Shown here: piece by piece, positions 18,571 to 26,885 of the stretch
How the letters are laid out: the number at the start of each line of letters is the position of its first letter
Numbering within the stretch: position 1 is the first letter of the stretch
From: Spirosoma radiotolerans
GTDB lineage: Bacteria; Bacteroidota; Bacteroidia; Cytophagales; Spirosomataceae
Direction of reading: 5' to 3'
NCBI RefSeq assembly: GCF_000974425.1
Contig: NZ_CP010429.1
Coordinates: 5,689,501 to 5,753,500, forward strand
Length of the DNA stretch: 64,000 nucleotides
The notes under the pieces: generated by a model
Told to the model about the DNA's origin: nothing
The model's database searches: none
What the model saw: only the letters and a program-made list of their open reading frames with translations
Translations under genes and position numbers: made by a program

Positions 18571-19605
18571 ATGAATCGTACAGCAAACAATTGGGTTAGT
18601 AGTTTTTTTGGCAGAAGCCTGTATTTTTTTCTGTCGCTTATCATTTCGGTACCCATATACCTGGCCATCGAAACGTATGTAAGATCGATTGAAGTACACG
18701 AAGATGAAGCGGTGGCCACTGCCGCAACGGGCTGTTTTATTGTCGGCGTTTTTGCGGGTCGGTATATGGCTCAGCTCTGGTCGGCAAGAATAAAGCCCGT
18801 ATCAAATGTGCTTATCGGAGGACTGTTTATTTTAATTATAGCGAATATCTGCTGGCTATTTTTCCACGCCGATTTTCCGCTTCAGGGCAGAGCAGCCATT
18901 AACCTTTTATTATTTTGGATTCCCTTTGCCGTTATAAGTTTTTCTCTGGGTATACTCATAAAACTGGTTCGTGCAGTTACCCAGAACCAATTACAGGAAG
19001 CGCAGGCATCAGCGGCTACTAGTCAAAGCGAACTGCAACTTTTGCAATCGCAATTAAGTCCACATTTTTTATTCAACACACTTAATAATTTATATGGATT
19101 ATCCTTGACGCAGCATGAAAAAATTCCACCCTTATTATTAAAACTATCGGATCTATTGCGCTATTCTATATATGATGTGAAGGAAACGTTTGTGCCCTTA
19201 GTCGATGAGTTAGCTTACATCAATAATTACATTGACTTCGAAAAAATACGTATTGGCACTAGACTGGAGCTAAAGACAGATATTGAAAACATAGCGCGTA
19301 CGGATATAAAAATTGCGCCCATGCTATTGATTGTTTTCATAGAAAATGCATTTAAACATTCCAAGAATACGGCAAATGAAAAAATATTTATTGAGGTGGC
19401 GTTAAAGACTTGGGGAAAAATGATTCTCTTTTTCGTGAAAAACTCGCATAGCAAAGCAGAAACTACTCCTTCCGGAAAGGGCAACGGTCTGGGCCTGGAT
19501 AATGTGGCGAAACGATTAACCTTGCTATATCCTAACGAACACATACTAGAGTTTCAAAACGATAGCGAGTTTTATACCGTAAGCTTGCAGCTAAAAATGA
19601 AATAA
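18571..19605 (+). CDS. LytS/YehU-family sensor histidine kinase
   Basis: 344 residues. Four predicted membrane helices occupy about residues 10-135, followed by a coiled-coil linker and a His_kinase (PF06580-type) domain. The phospho-acceptor is H165 in LSPHFLFNTLNNLYGL. The ATPase domain shows the N-box IENAFKHS and G-box GKGNGLGLDNVAKRL. It has no recognisable extracytoplasmic sensor, so the signal is probably sensed in the membrane. Only one base separates it from the response regulator gene, so the two form one unit. Confidence 0.94.
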   Translation: MNRTANNWVSSFFGRSLYFFLSLIISVPIYLAIETYVRSIEVHEDEAVATAATGCFIVGVFAGRYMAQLWSARIKPVSNVLIGGLFILIIANICWLFFHADFPLQGRAAINLLLFWIPFAVISFSLGILIKLVRAVTQNQLQEAQASAATSQSELQLLQSQLSPHFLFNTLNNLYGLSLTQHEKIPPLLLKLSDLLRYSIYDVKETFVPLVDELAYINNYIDFEKIRIGTRLELKTDIENIARTDIKIAPMLLIVFIENAFKHSKNTANEKIFIEVALKTWGKMILFFVKNSHSKAETTPSGKGNGLGLDNVAKRLTLLYPNEHILEFQNDSEFYTVSLQLKMK

Positions 19606-19606
19606 C

Positions 19607-20323
19607 ATGACCACCTATAATTGCCTGATTGTAGACGATGAACCGATTGCCCGCGAGATCGTTAAAACCTATTGCGGTCATTTACCCAATCTGCACGTGG
19701 CCGCCATGTGTGGCAATTCGCTGGAAGCGAAAGCGGTCATGCAAACAAAGGCAATTGATATTTTATTTCTGGACATCAATATGCCTGTACTGGATGGAAT
19801 CGCATTCTTAAAAACGCTGAAAAGTAAACCGCAGGTAATCTTCACCACAGCGTACAAAGAGTTCGCTGTCAACGCGTTCGATCTATCGGCCTGCGATTAC
19901 CTGCTCAAACCCTTTTCGTTGGACCGCTTTATTGTCGCTGTTGATAAAGCGGTCGAAAAATTAGCGCCGGAGGGCATGCCCACAACAGATTCCACAAAAA
20001 GAGACGCTTACCTTTTTATCAAATTTGACGGGAAAATATGTAAGATCCTGCACGATGATTTACTCTATGCGGAAGCCAATGGCAATTACACAAAGATCGT
20101 TACCATGCAAAACCTGATTACACCTAGCATGGCGTTTTCTACCTTCACCGAACTACTTCCCCAAAAAGTTTTTATTCGTATACATCGCTCGTTTATCGTC
20201 AACAAATCCAGGATCACTCATATTGAAGGCAATCGAGTTTTTATTGACACAATAGAACTACCAATTGGGAGTAATTACAAAGATGATTTTATGCGGGAAA
20301 TAGGCATTCGAAGTCAAAACTAG
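19607..20323 (+). CDS. LytTR-family response regulator
   Basis: 238 residues: a receiver domain (about 3-120) with the phospho-acceptor D56 in FLDINMPVLDG and the conserved switch Thr and Lys in FTTAYKEFA and LLKPF, then a LytTR DNA-binding domain (about 135-235; LYAEANGNYTKIV, RIHRSFIVNKSRI). It is the partner of the upstream kinase. The divergent beta-barrel gene is the natural candidate target; that link is inference. Confidence 0.95.
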   Translation: MTTYNCLIVDDEPIAREIVKTYCGHLPNLHVAAMCGNSLEAKAVMQTKAIDILFLDINMPVLDGIAFLKTLKSKPQVIFTTAYKEFAVNAFDLSACDYLLKPFSLDRFIVAVDKAVEKLAPEGMPTTDSTKRDAYLFIKFDGKICKILHDDLLYAEANGNYTKIVTMQNLITPSMAFSTFTELLPQKVFIRIHRSFIVNKSRITHIEGNRVFIDTIELPIGSNYKDDFMREIGIRSQN

Positions 20324-20359
20324 TTAATCGTTGTGACGCTTACCGAAACACATCTATAG

Positions 20360-21700
20360 CTACAAACCTGTGTACGAAAACGGCGTTATAGCGCGTAGTT
20401 CGGCCTTTACAGCATCAGAGACGTTTAACTCGTCAATAAATTGGCTGATCGTTTGTGCCGTAATCTTCTGATTCGTGCGGGTCAGGGCTTTAAGCGCTTC
20501 GTAGGGTTTGGGATAGCCTTCACGACGGAGAATGGTCTGGATACCTTCGGCAACGACGGCCCAGTTTTCTTCCAGGTCGGCCGCAATGGCAGCAGGGTTT
20601 AGCTCCAGTTTGCTCAGCCCTTTCAACAAGGATTTCAGCGCAATAACCGAATGGGCGAACGGAACGCCAATGCTTCGTAATACCGTCGAATCAGTCAGAT
20701 CGCGCTGAAGCCGGGAAATCGGAAGCTTGCCGGATAAGTGTTCGAACAAGGCATTGGCAATACCCAGGTTACCCTCTGAGTTCTCAAAATCAATGGGATT
20801 GACCTTGTGCGGCATCGCCGAAGAGCCCACCTCTCCTTCTTTCAATTTCTGCTTAAAGTAGTTCATGGAGACATACGTCCACACATCACGGTCAAGGTCG
20901 ATGAGGATGGTATTCAAACGCTTGAAGGCATCGAGCGTAGCGGCCAGCATGTCGTAATGTTCAATCTGGGTCGTAAACTGGCTGCGAACCATGCCCAAGC
21001 CTTCTACAAAGGTATCCCCAAACTTCTTCCAGTCGTCTTTAGGATAAGCAACCATATGGGCATTGAAATTGCCTGTTGCGCCCCCAAATTTGGCGGCCGT
21101 TGGTATGGTCGACAAAAGCTGGAGTTGCTTTTCTATTCGCTCTACAAACACCAGGAGTTCTTTGCCCAAACGCGTCGGGGAAGCGGGTTGGCCATGGGTG
21201 CGGGCGAGCATGGCAACGTCTTTCCATTGTTCAGCCAACACCTGCAATCGCATAAATACATCCCGATAGAGCGGAACGATCTCTGTATCGAGGGCGTCGC
21301 TCAGAAGCAGTGGAATCGCCGTATTATTAATATCCTGTGAGGTTAGCCCGAAGTGGACAAACTCCAGAAAAGGCTCCACAGACGAGCCTTCCAGCTTTTC
21401 TTTTATAAAGTATTCAACAGCTTTAACGTCGTGATTGGTCGTTTTCTCAATTTCCTTTATGCGCAACGCATCACCCTCTGTGAAGTTTTCATAAAGCGCC
21501 CGCAACGCTGGAAACTGCGACCGATCCACACCGGCCAGTTGGGGAACCTGCCACTCGCAGAGCGCAATGAAATACTCGATCTCAATGCGAACGCGGTAAT
21601 GAATTAAGCCCAATTCAGAAAAATAAGGGGCTAGAGCGTCAACCTGGGACCGGTACCGACCGTCGACTGGCGAGATCGCCGTTAATGCAGATAAATTCAT
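20360..21700 (-). CDS. purB: Adenylosuccinate lyase
   Basis: 446 residues. The fumarase/aspartase-superfamily signature SSAMPHKVNPIDFENSEGNL is present, and the N-terminus LTAISPVDGRYRSQV is characteristic of the PurB clade like that of E. coli. It acts twice in purine synthesis (SAICAR and adenylosuccinate cleavage). The start at 21700 was chosen over an open frame to 21772, whose extra residues come from the repeat-rich spacer. It is last in a minus-strand series with the DUF1207-like gene upstream. Confidence 0.97.
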   Translation of the reverse strand: MNLSALTAISPVDGRYRSQVDALAPYFSELGLIHYRVRIEIEYFIALCEWQVPQLAGVDRSQFPALRALYENFTEGDALRIKEIEKTTNHDVKAVEYFIKEKLEGSSVEPFLEFVHFGLTSQDINNTAIPLLLSDALDTEIVPLYRDVFMRLQVLAEQWKDVAMLARTHGQPASPTRLGKELLVFVERIEKQLQLLSTIPTAAKFGGATGNFNAHMVAYPKDDWKKFGDTFVEGLGMVRSQFTTQIEHYDMLAATLDAFKRLNTILIDLDRDVWTYVSMNYFKQKLKEGEVGSSAMPHKVNPIDFENSEGNLGIANALFEHLSGKLPISRLQRDLTDSTVLRSIGVPFAHSVIALKSLLKGLSKLELNPAAIAADLEENWAVVAEGIQTILRREGYPKPYEALKALTRTNQKITAQTISQFIDELNVSDAVKAELRAITPFSYTGL

Positions 21701-21799
21701 GTTTATGATAAATGTATGATGTATGATAGAGGGTATATGACGGATGATATAGATCAGCTTTCCATGTATCATACAGCATATACTTATATCATACCCTTC
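21701..21799. repeat. AT-rich imperfect inverted repeat between DUF1207-like gene and purB
   Basis: ATGTATGATGTATGATAG-type sequence on the left faces TATCATACAGCATATAC and TATATCATAC on the right. It begins just after the upstream gene's stop codon. Confidence 0.5.
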
Positions 21800-23134
21800 T
21801 TAAAACGGGTTTAGATACAGGCCAACCCCTATCCACGATGTTTGTTGTTGTTCATACTGGCTATAAGGCCGGAAACCGGAATAGCCTTCCAGCAGAAACG
21901 TCAGGTTATTTTGTGTACGGCCCAACTCAATACCAATGCCGCCATGAATACCGGGCCGAAAATCCGTCTGCTGCCAGAATTTAATATCAACACCACCTAC
22001 CAGACGAGCCGCACTAGCCGAAGGCTTTTTATAGAATGCACCCAACTGAGCGCTCATCAGCTTACGTTCTTCCGCTTTCCGCAACACAATGCCTAGCCCA
22101 CCATATAAACGCCAGTTATCAACCACACGACTGTAGGTAGCGTCTAGCTGTTCATAGTTGACTGAATTAGGCGATGGAGCGGTCAGTTTATTTCGGTAGA
22201 TATAGTCGTCGCCCAGGTGAGAAGAGATGTGATAAACCCGAAACCGGTAGTTGTTTTCACCCCGGCGAACATTGTAAATAATGCTGATTTTATAATCAGT
22301 ATTCATGATTTGCCGACGGGCTTTATCCTGTACATCGTCATGATAAGCCTCAAACTGCGTGAAGGACGCTAAATCCAGTACCCATTCCTCTGCGTGCGTT
22401 GCGTCGGTTGAGCGACGATAAAATGGCTTGGCAAACCCAAAAGCAAACGGCACGATGCTTCCTTTGTATTTTTTACCTTCCGTCCAGTAACCCGGCAGAA
22501 TGCTCCCGTAAGTTTGCGCTTCGAGGGGGTCCAGCAAGATCGGATCAAATAAATGTCCCTTCGGTAGAAATTCCCGTCCCGGCCGAACGACGCTTGCGTC
22601 GCGATTACTTTCCGCAACAACAGGCTCTGAACTAACCGGTTTGGGCTTTCTTTCCCGCTTAACCCGTTCGGGGCGTGGCGTTGTAACAGGAGCTTCGGCA
22701 GCCGGGGCCGGCGGAGCGTCAGGTTCGGCAACGGGCGCGTTAGCAGGTGTTGGTGCTGAAGCCGCTTCTTTTTTGCGTTGTTCGCGCTTTTCCTTGCGCG
22801 TTGGCTCAGCAACAGTTGGTGCGGGTGTACTTGTCGACGGTGGGTTGCCCGTGGATGCCGGGGCAGTAACGGGCGCTGGCGGGGCAATAGGCTTACCCGC
22901 TTTCTTGGCAGCCCGTTGCCGCTCCTTCTCGGCCTGTCTGGCTTCGTATTCGCGTTGTTTCTGCAACCATTCTGCCCGAATTTGGCGTTCGCGCTGAACT
23001 TCCCGATCTATTTTTTCTTTTTGCCGCTGCTCAGCAGGTGTTAAAACACGGGCAGGTGGTGTGGTCGGCGTTTGTGCCAAAGCTCCTGCTCCTAATAAAA
23101 TACTCAGTAAAAGAACCGACAGCGTTTGTTTCAT
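21800..23134 (-). CDS. Secreted DUF1207-like protein with Pro/Ala/Lys-rich linker
   Basis: 444 residues. A signal peptide (MKQTLSVLLLSILLGAGALA) is followed by a charged coiled-coil-like stretch (about 35-80), then a Pro/Ala/Thr-rich low-complexity region (about 80-185). The folded part (about 185-444) ends in a typical outer membrane strand with terminal Phe (GVGLYLNPF). It contains LPKGHLFDPILLDPLEAQTYGS, which fits the DUF1207 family as I remember it. The role is unknown; the architecture suggests an outer membrane barrel with a periplasmic or surface linker. It sits between the M20 peptidase and purB genes on the same strand. Confidence 0.65.
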   Translation of the reverse strand: MKQTLSVLLLSILLGAGALAQTPTTPPARVLTPAEQRQKEKIDREVQRERQIRAEWLQKQREYEARQAEKERQRAAKKAGKPIAPPAPVTAPASTGNPPSTSTPAPTVAEPTRKEKREQRKKEAASAPTPANAPVAEPDAPPAPAAEAPVTTPRPERVKRERKPKPVSSEPVVAESNRDASVVRPGREFLPKGHLFDPILLDPLEAQTYGSILPGYWTEGKKYKGSIVPFAFGFAKPFYRRSTDATHAEEWVLDLASFTQFEAYHDDVQDKARRQIMNTDYKISIIYNVRRGENNYRFRVYHISSHLGDDYIYRNKLTAPSPNSVNYEQLDATYSRVVDNWRLYGGLGIVLRKAEERKLMSAQLGAFYKKPSASAARLVGGVDIKFWQQTDFRPGIHGGIGIELGRTQNNLTFLLEGYSGFRPYSQYEQQQTSWIGVGLYLNPF

Positions 23135-23179
23135 AAAGGAAAAATCGGGGTTAATAAGTAAGCTAGGTAAGGGGTAGGA

Positions 23180-24541
23180 TTACTGTTTGAGTTCGGCGTA
23201 ATGTTTGTAGAAATAAGGAATGGTTTCGATGCCTTTGTAAAAGTTAAACAGCCCGTAGCTCTCATTGGGTGAGTGCAGGGCGTCGCTGTCCAAGCCAAAA
23301 CCCATCAGGATGGATTTCACGCCAAGCTCCTGCTCAAAGAGAGCCATAATGGGAATACTTCCACCACCCCGTGTTGGAATTGGCTTTTTTCCCCAGGCAT
23401 CTTCAAACGCTTTACTGGCCGCTTCAAATTCAATGGAATCGACGGGCGTAACATAGGGCATGCCACCGTGATGTGGCACAACCGTAACCGTGACACCGGC
23501 TGGTGCAATGGATGTAAAGTGTTGGGTAAACAGTTCCGTAATCTCCTCAGGCGTTTGGTTAGGCACCAACCGCATACTGATTTTAGCCGATGCTTTAGAG
23601 GGCAATACCGTTTTGGCACCTTCGCCGATGTAGCCACCCCAGATACCATTCACATCGAGCGTTGGCCGAATAGAGGTACGCTCATTGGTCGAATAACCAG
23701 CCTCGCCCATCACCTCATTAATGCCCAGATCACGCTTATACTCAGTTAAGTCGAAAGGTGCTTTTGCCAGTTCAGCCCGTTCGGCATCACTTAAATCGGC
23801 GACATTCGTATAAAAGCCTGGGATGGTGATTCTACCATTTTCATCGTGGAGAGACGCAATCATGTCGCATAATACATTGATTGGGTTGGCTACCCCACCG
23901 CCGTATACACCCGAGTGTAAGTCCCGGTTAGCACCCGTTACGTGTACCTCTACGTAAGAAAGGCCACGCAGACCTGTCTCCAGCGAAGGCGTATCGTTCG
24001 ATATGATGCTGGTATCGGATACCAGGATGACATCCGCTTTCAGCATATCCCGGTGTTCAGCGACAAAGATGCCCAGATGGTCGGAACCCACCTCTTCTTC
24101 ACCTTCAATCATCACTTTCACATTACACGGCAGCCCATCCGTTGCCACCATTGCCTCGATGGCCTTCACGTGCATGTAGAACTGGCCCTTGTCATCGCAG
24201 GCTCCGCGTGCATAAATCCGTTCATTCCGGATCGTAGGCTCAAACGGAGGTGTATGCCAGAGTTCATAAGGATCGGCGGGCTGAACATCATAATGTCCAT
24301 AAACCAGCACCGTAGGCTTGGCCGGATCGATCAGCTTCTCCGCATAAACGATTGGATGGCCAGGCGTTTCAAAGAGTTGAGCATTATCTAAACCGGCTGC
24401 CTGTAATTTTTCTTTAACAAATTCGGCAGCCCGGCGAACATCGCCTTTAAATTTAGAATCGGCCGAAACTGACGGAATGCGGAGCAGTTCCAGCAATTCG
24501 TCTAAAAACCGCTGTTTGTTGGCTTCAAGGTAAGTCGTCAT
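23180..24541 (-). CDS. M20-family dipeptidase
   Basis: 453 residues with the dinuclear zinc site of M20 peptidases: H in VYGHYDVQP, D in GACDDKGQ, the catalytic and metal Glu pair in EGEEEVGS, D in VSDTSI and the C-terminal H in SDALHSPNE. Closest in style to the Cys-Gly/carnosine dipeptidase group. It lacks a signal peptide, so cytoplasmic peptide breakdown is likely. The ATG at 24541 (MTTYLEANKQRF) was preferred to a TTG three codons upstream. The spacer upstream has an AT-rich inverted repeat (about 24555-24615). Confidence 0.93.
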   Translation of the reverse strand: MTTYLEANKQRFLDELLELLRIPSVSADSKFKGDVRRAAEFVKEKLQAAGLDNAQLFETPGHPIVYAEKLIDPAKPTVLVYGHYDVQPADPYELWHTPPFEPTIRNERIYARGACDDKGQFYMHVKAIEAMVATDGLPCNVKVMIEGEEEVGSDHLGIFVAEHRDMLKADVILVSDTSIISNDTPSLETGLRGLSYVEVHVTGANRDLHSGVYGGGVANPINVLCDMIASLHDENGRITIPGFYTNVADLSDAERAELAKAPFDLTEYKRDLGINEVMGEAGYSTNERTSIRPTLDVNGIWGGYIGEGAKTVLPSKASAKISMRLVPNQTPEEITELFTQHFTSIAPAGVTVTVVPHHGGMPYVTPVDSIEFEAASKAFEDAWGKKPIPTRGGGSIPIMALFEQELGVKSILMGFGLDSDALHSPNESYGLFNFYKGIETIPYFYKHYAELKQ

Positions 24542-24625
24542 GCTTATCAAACTGTAGGATATAGGATGTACGATATATAAAAAGCGACTCTATTATACAT
24601 CCTATATTATACATTATTAAAAGTT

Positions 24626-24664
24626 CGCCCCGAAGTTACGCACTTTTTGCGCAACGTCGGGGCG
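24626..24664 (-). terminator. Terminator after plsY
   Basis: A 17-bp stem (CGCCCCGAAGTTACGCA, 24626-24642, with 24648-24664, two mismatches) followed on the minus strand by CTTTTAAT. It lies 28 nt after the plsY stop. Confidence 0.8.
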
Positions 24665-24692
24665 TTGATGTTGTTGGAAATCGTTTTGGTCT

Positions 24693-25343
24693 TTATCGCT
24701 TTTTGCGCAAACGAATCAGGACCGTGCGCGTTTCCTGACCACGCAGTAACCGGCCAATATTTTTCTGGTGGGTGAGCACAACCAACAGAAAAACAATGAA
24801 TCCAAAAACAATAAGTAGGGGGCTTTCCTTTTGGCCAAAGATGCGGAGCAACAGCAAAACGGGGAAAGCAAGTGCCGCCATAATTGAGCCCAACGATACA
24901 TACTGGGATGCGATAACAACCAGCAAAAAGATGCCAATGCAAACAACTGCCATTTCAGGATGTGTAGCCAGCACCATTCCCAGCAGCGTAGCCACACCCT
25001 TACCACCCTTGAAATCAGCAAAAACAGGGTATAAATGGCCTATTACGGCCACCAGTCCGAAGACAATTTTGAATGTCAGAATTTCTTTATCCGTAATAAC
25101 ATCGGCGTACCACAGCAACGAGGACAGAATAGCGGCCGTATAGCCTTTGAGTACATCCACAAGCATCACAATTGTGCCAGCCCGTTTACCCAATACTCTG
25201 AACGTATTGGTAGCGCCAGCATTACCACTGCCGAATTTACGGATGTCGAGACCAAAGAAGCCCTGTCCGTACCAAACAGCCGTAGGTATTGAGCCCAGTA
25301 AATAGGCCACGACCACTGTAATGCTAATGAGAAAAATATTCAT
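24693..25343 (-). CDS. plsY: Glycerol-3-phosphate acyltransferase PlsY
   Basis: 216 residues, a polytopic membrane protein. The three conserved PlsY loops are visible: GSIPTAVW near the N-terminus, GSGNAGATNTFR (about 40-51) and GHLYPVFADFKGGKGVAT (about 100-117). It acylates glycerol 3-phosphate from acyl-phosphate, starting phospholipid synthesis. ATG at 25343 is the better start; the open frame also includes a TTG one codon earlier. It has its own promoter. Confidence 0.96.
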   Translation of the reverse strand: MNIFLISITVVVAYLLGSIPTAVWYGQGFFGLDIRKFGSGNAGATNTFRVLGKRAGTIVMLVDVLKGYTAAILSSLLWYADVITDKEILTFKIVFGLVAVIGHLYPVFADFKGGKGVATLLGMVLATHPEMAVVCIGIFLLVVIASQYVSLGSIMAALAFPVLLLLRIFGQKESPLLIVFGFIVFLLVVLTHQKNIGRLLRGQETRTVLIRLRKKR

Positions 25344-25416
25344 CAACAGATAAAATAAGTTGTTGTTGGATAAACGGATTGACCGATTTGACGCAATCGA
25401 CCCTGAAATGTGAGGT

Positions 25417-25447
25417 CAAAATTAAGGTATTGTTACTAGACGGTCAA
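25417..25447 (-). promoter_or_regulatory. plsY promoter
   Basis: On the minus strand, TTG (25447-25445), a 20-nt spacer, then TAATTTTG (25424-25417). It is a two-element match to the Bacteroidota consensus, 74 nt upstream of plsY. Confidence 0.7.
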
Positions 25448-25510
25448 CCTTTTTAACCTACGAAACAACTGTACTAGTAAATAAATTTCCGAAAATTAGT
25501 TTATAAAGCC

Positions 25511-26791
25511 CTATTTTCCGCCAACAACCACCTCGCGCAGGCTATCAGAAGCCAAATAGCGGGTAGCCATCTCCATAATATCACTGGGCGACACGGCCCG
25601 TACCTTTTGAATATAAGTTGTCAGGAAATCAGCAGGCATATCGTCTAGTAATATCACCTTGTATCGATCCGCAATTTCGAAAGGCGTGTTAAGAGAACCG
25701 ACAAACTCACCAGCCATGTAGTTCTGAACGGTCTCTAATTCATCCGGCAATACGGGCTCCGTTTGCAGAATATGAATCTCTTTTCGAATCTCGTCCAGCG
25801 TCTGCTGCGTATTTTCTTTATTAACATCGGTACCAATCAGAAAATACCCATCCCGCCGGAACGAGGGCATATTCGACGAGATACCATAAGTAAAGCCTTT
25901 CTCTTCCCGAATATTTTTCATAAGCCTCGACCCAAAATAACCGCCTAAAACCTCATTGGTAACGAGCATTTTGAAGAAGTCCGGGTGCGACCGGGTAAAC
26001 AGCCGGCGGCCCATGCGTATGGATGACTGGATACTGTCGGGTTTTTCAGCCAGTACGGTTAACTGTTCATCGGCTTCTATTTGCCCATCAGCCGATGGCA
26101 GCGTATCCGTGCGAATAGTCAACTGGCCCAATTCACGGTTAATGGCGACGACCTCATTCTCTGTGGCCTGTCCGGCCAGCACGATCTGAAACGGTCGATT
26201 ACGAACAACGCGCTCGAAAAAGTCGACAACACTTTGCCGGGTCAACTTTTCAACAGCCTCCGGGCGCTGACTCCGGCCATAGGGGTGATCGGCGCCAAAG
26301 AGCGTTTCCCGAAAAAGGACTCCTGCGAGGTAGGCATTTTTCTCGTAGTTAACGCGCAGATTCTGAAGGGTAATGTTCCGCAGATCATCCAGCTCTTTTT
26401 GCGGAAAAGCCGGTTCGGTCAGCATCTCGCGAAGCAACGGCAGTAAATCGGGTAGAAACTTCGTCAGGCAGTAGACTACCACACTAGCCCGATCGGGGCC
26501 TGAGTTCAGTTCCAGAAACGCGCCGTACCGGTCAATGTATTCATTAATTTGCGCTGATGAGCGAGAAGGCGTTCCTTCCGACAACATCTTCATCGTAAAA
26601 AACGCGCTACCTGGCACTTGCTCGTACCAGGTCCCGGCATTGAACACGCACTCCAGCCGCAAAACCGGCTGGTGCGCAACAGAAATAAGATGCAGCGGAA
26701 TGCCATTGTCCAAACGGTGAGACTGAACGGCGGGTAATTGTATTTGCTGAATAGCCTGAAAAGCAGGCGGCTGAGTTCTATCGAGAGTCAT
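25511..26791 (-). CDS. M16-family peptidase homologue, probably catalytically inactive
   Basis: 426 residues with the M16 fold: an N-terminal half starting HRLDNGIPLHLI and a C-terminal half with YFGSRLMKNIREEKGFTYGI, where the Arg and Tyr of the substrate-binding R-Y pair are kept. The zinc motif HxxEH is absent; the equivalent region reads SAFFTMKMLSEGT. Inactive M16 proteins usually pair with an active subunit, which is not next door. The start at 26791 (MTLDRTQPPAF) was chosen. An ATG at 26839 would add a hydrophobic stretch, but that stretch is encoded inside a 35-bp palindrome. It is downstream of porV. Confidence 0.85.
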   Translation of the reverse strand: MTLDRTQPPAFQAIQQIQLPAVQSHRLDNGIPLHLISVAHQPVLRLECVFNAGTWYEQVPGSAFFTMKMLSEGTPSRSSAQINEYIDRYGAFLELNSGPDRASVVVYCLTKFLPDLLPLLREMLTEPAFPQKELDDLRNITLQNLRVNYEKNAYLAGVLFRETLFGADHPYGRSQRPEAVEKLTRQSVVDFFERVVRNRPFQIVLAGQATENEVVAINRELGQLTIRTDTLPSADGQIEADEQLTVLAEKPDSIQSSIRMGRRLFTRSHPDFFKMLVTNEVLGGYFGSRLMKNIREEKGFTYGISSNMPSFRRDGYFLIGTDVNKENTQQTLDEIRKEIHILQTEPVLPDELETVQNYMAGEFVGSLNTPFEIADRYKVILLDDMPADFLTTYIQKVRAVSPSDIMEMATRYLASDSLREVVVGGK

Positions 26792-26798
26792 AAGTGCC

Positions 26799-26883
26799 AA
26801 AAGAGCGAAGGAGCAAAAGAGTGAAAGAGTGAAAACCATCCGGCTCGATTCACCCTTTCACTCTTTTGCTCCTTCGCTCTTTT
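26799..26883. repeat. 35-bp near-perfect inverted repeat between porV and the M16 gene
   Basis: Arms 26799-26833 and 26849-26883 pair at 34 of 35 positions around a 15-nt loop. The sequence is purine-rich on one strand (AAAAGAGCGAAGGAGCAAAA begins the left arm). It ends 3 nt from the porV stop codon. Confidence 0.9.
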
Positions 26884-26885
26884 AT

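Noticed and set aside
20807-21340. 177-residue open frame antisense to purB
   Set aside because: It is a shadow of purB, with no motif, no promoter and no family match.
22369-22997. Frames of 118-172 residues within the Pro/Ala-rich part of the DUF1207-like gene
   Set aside because: The low-complexity GC-rich region keeps all frames open; the signal peptide and barrel end fix the real frame.
26792-26839. Signal-peptide-like extension of the M16 homologue
   Set aside because: It is encoded by one arm of a 35-bp palindrome and homologues as I know them begin at the internal ATG; kept as a caution in the findings.
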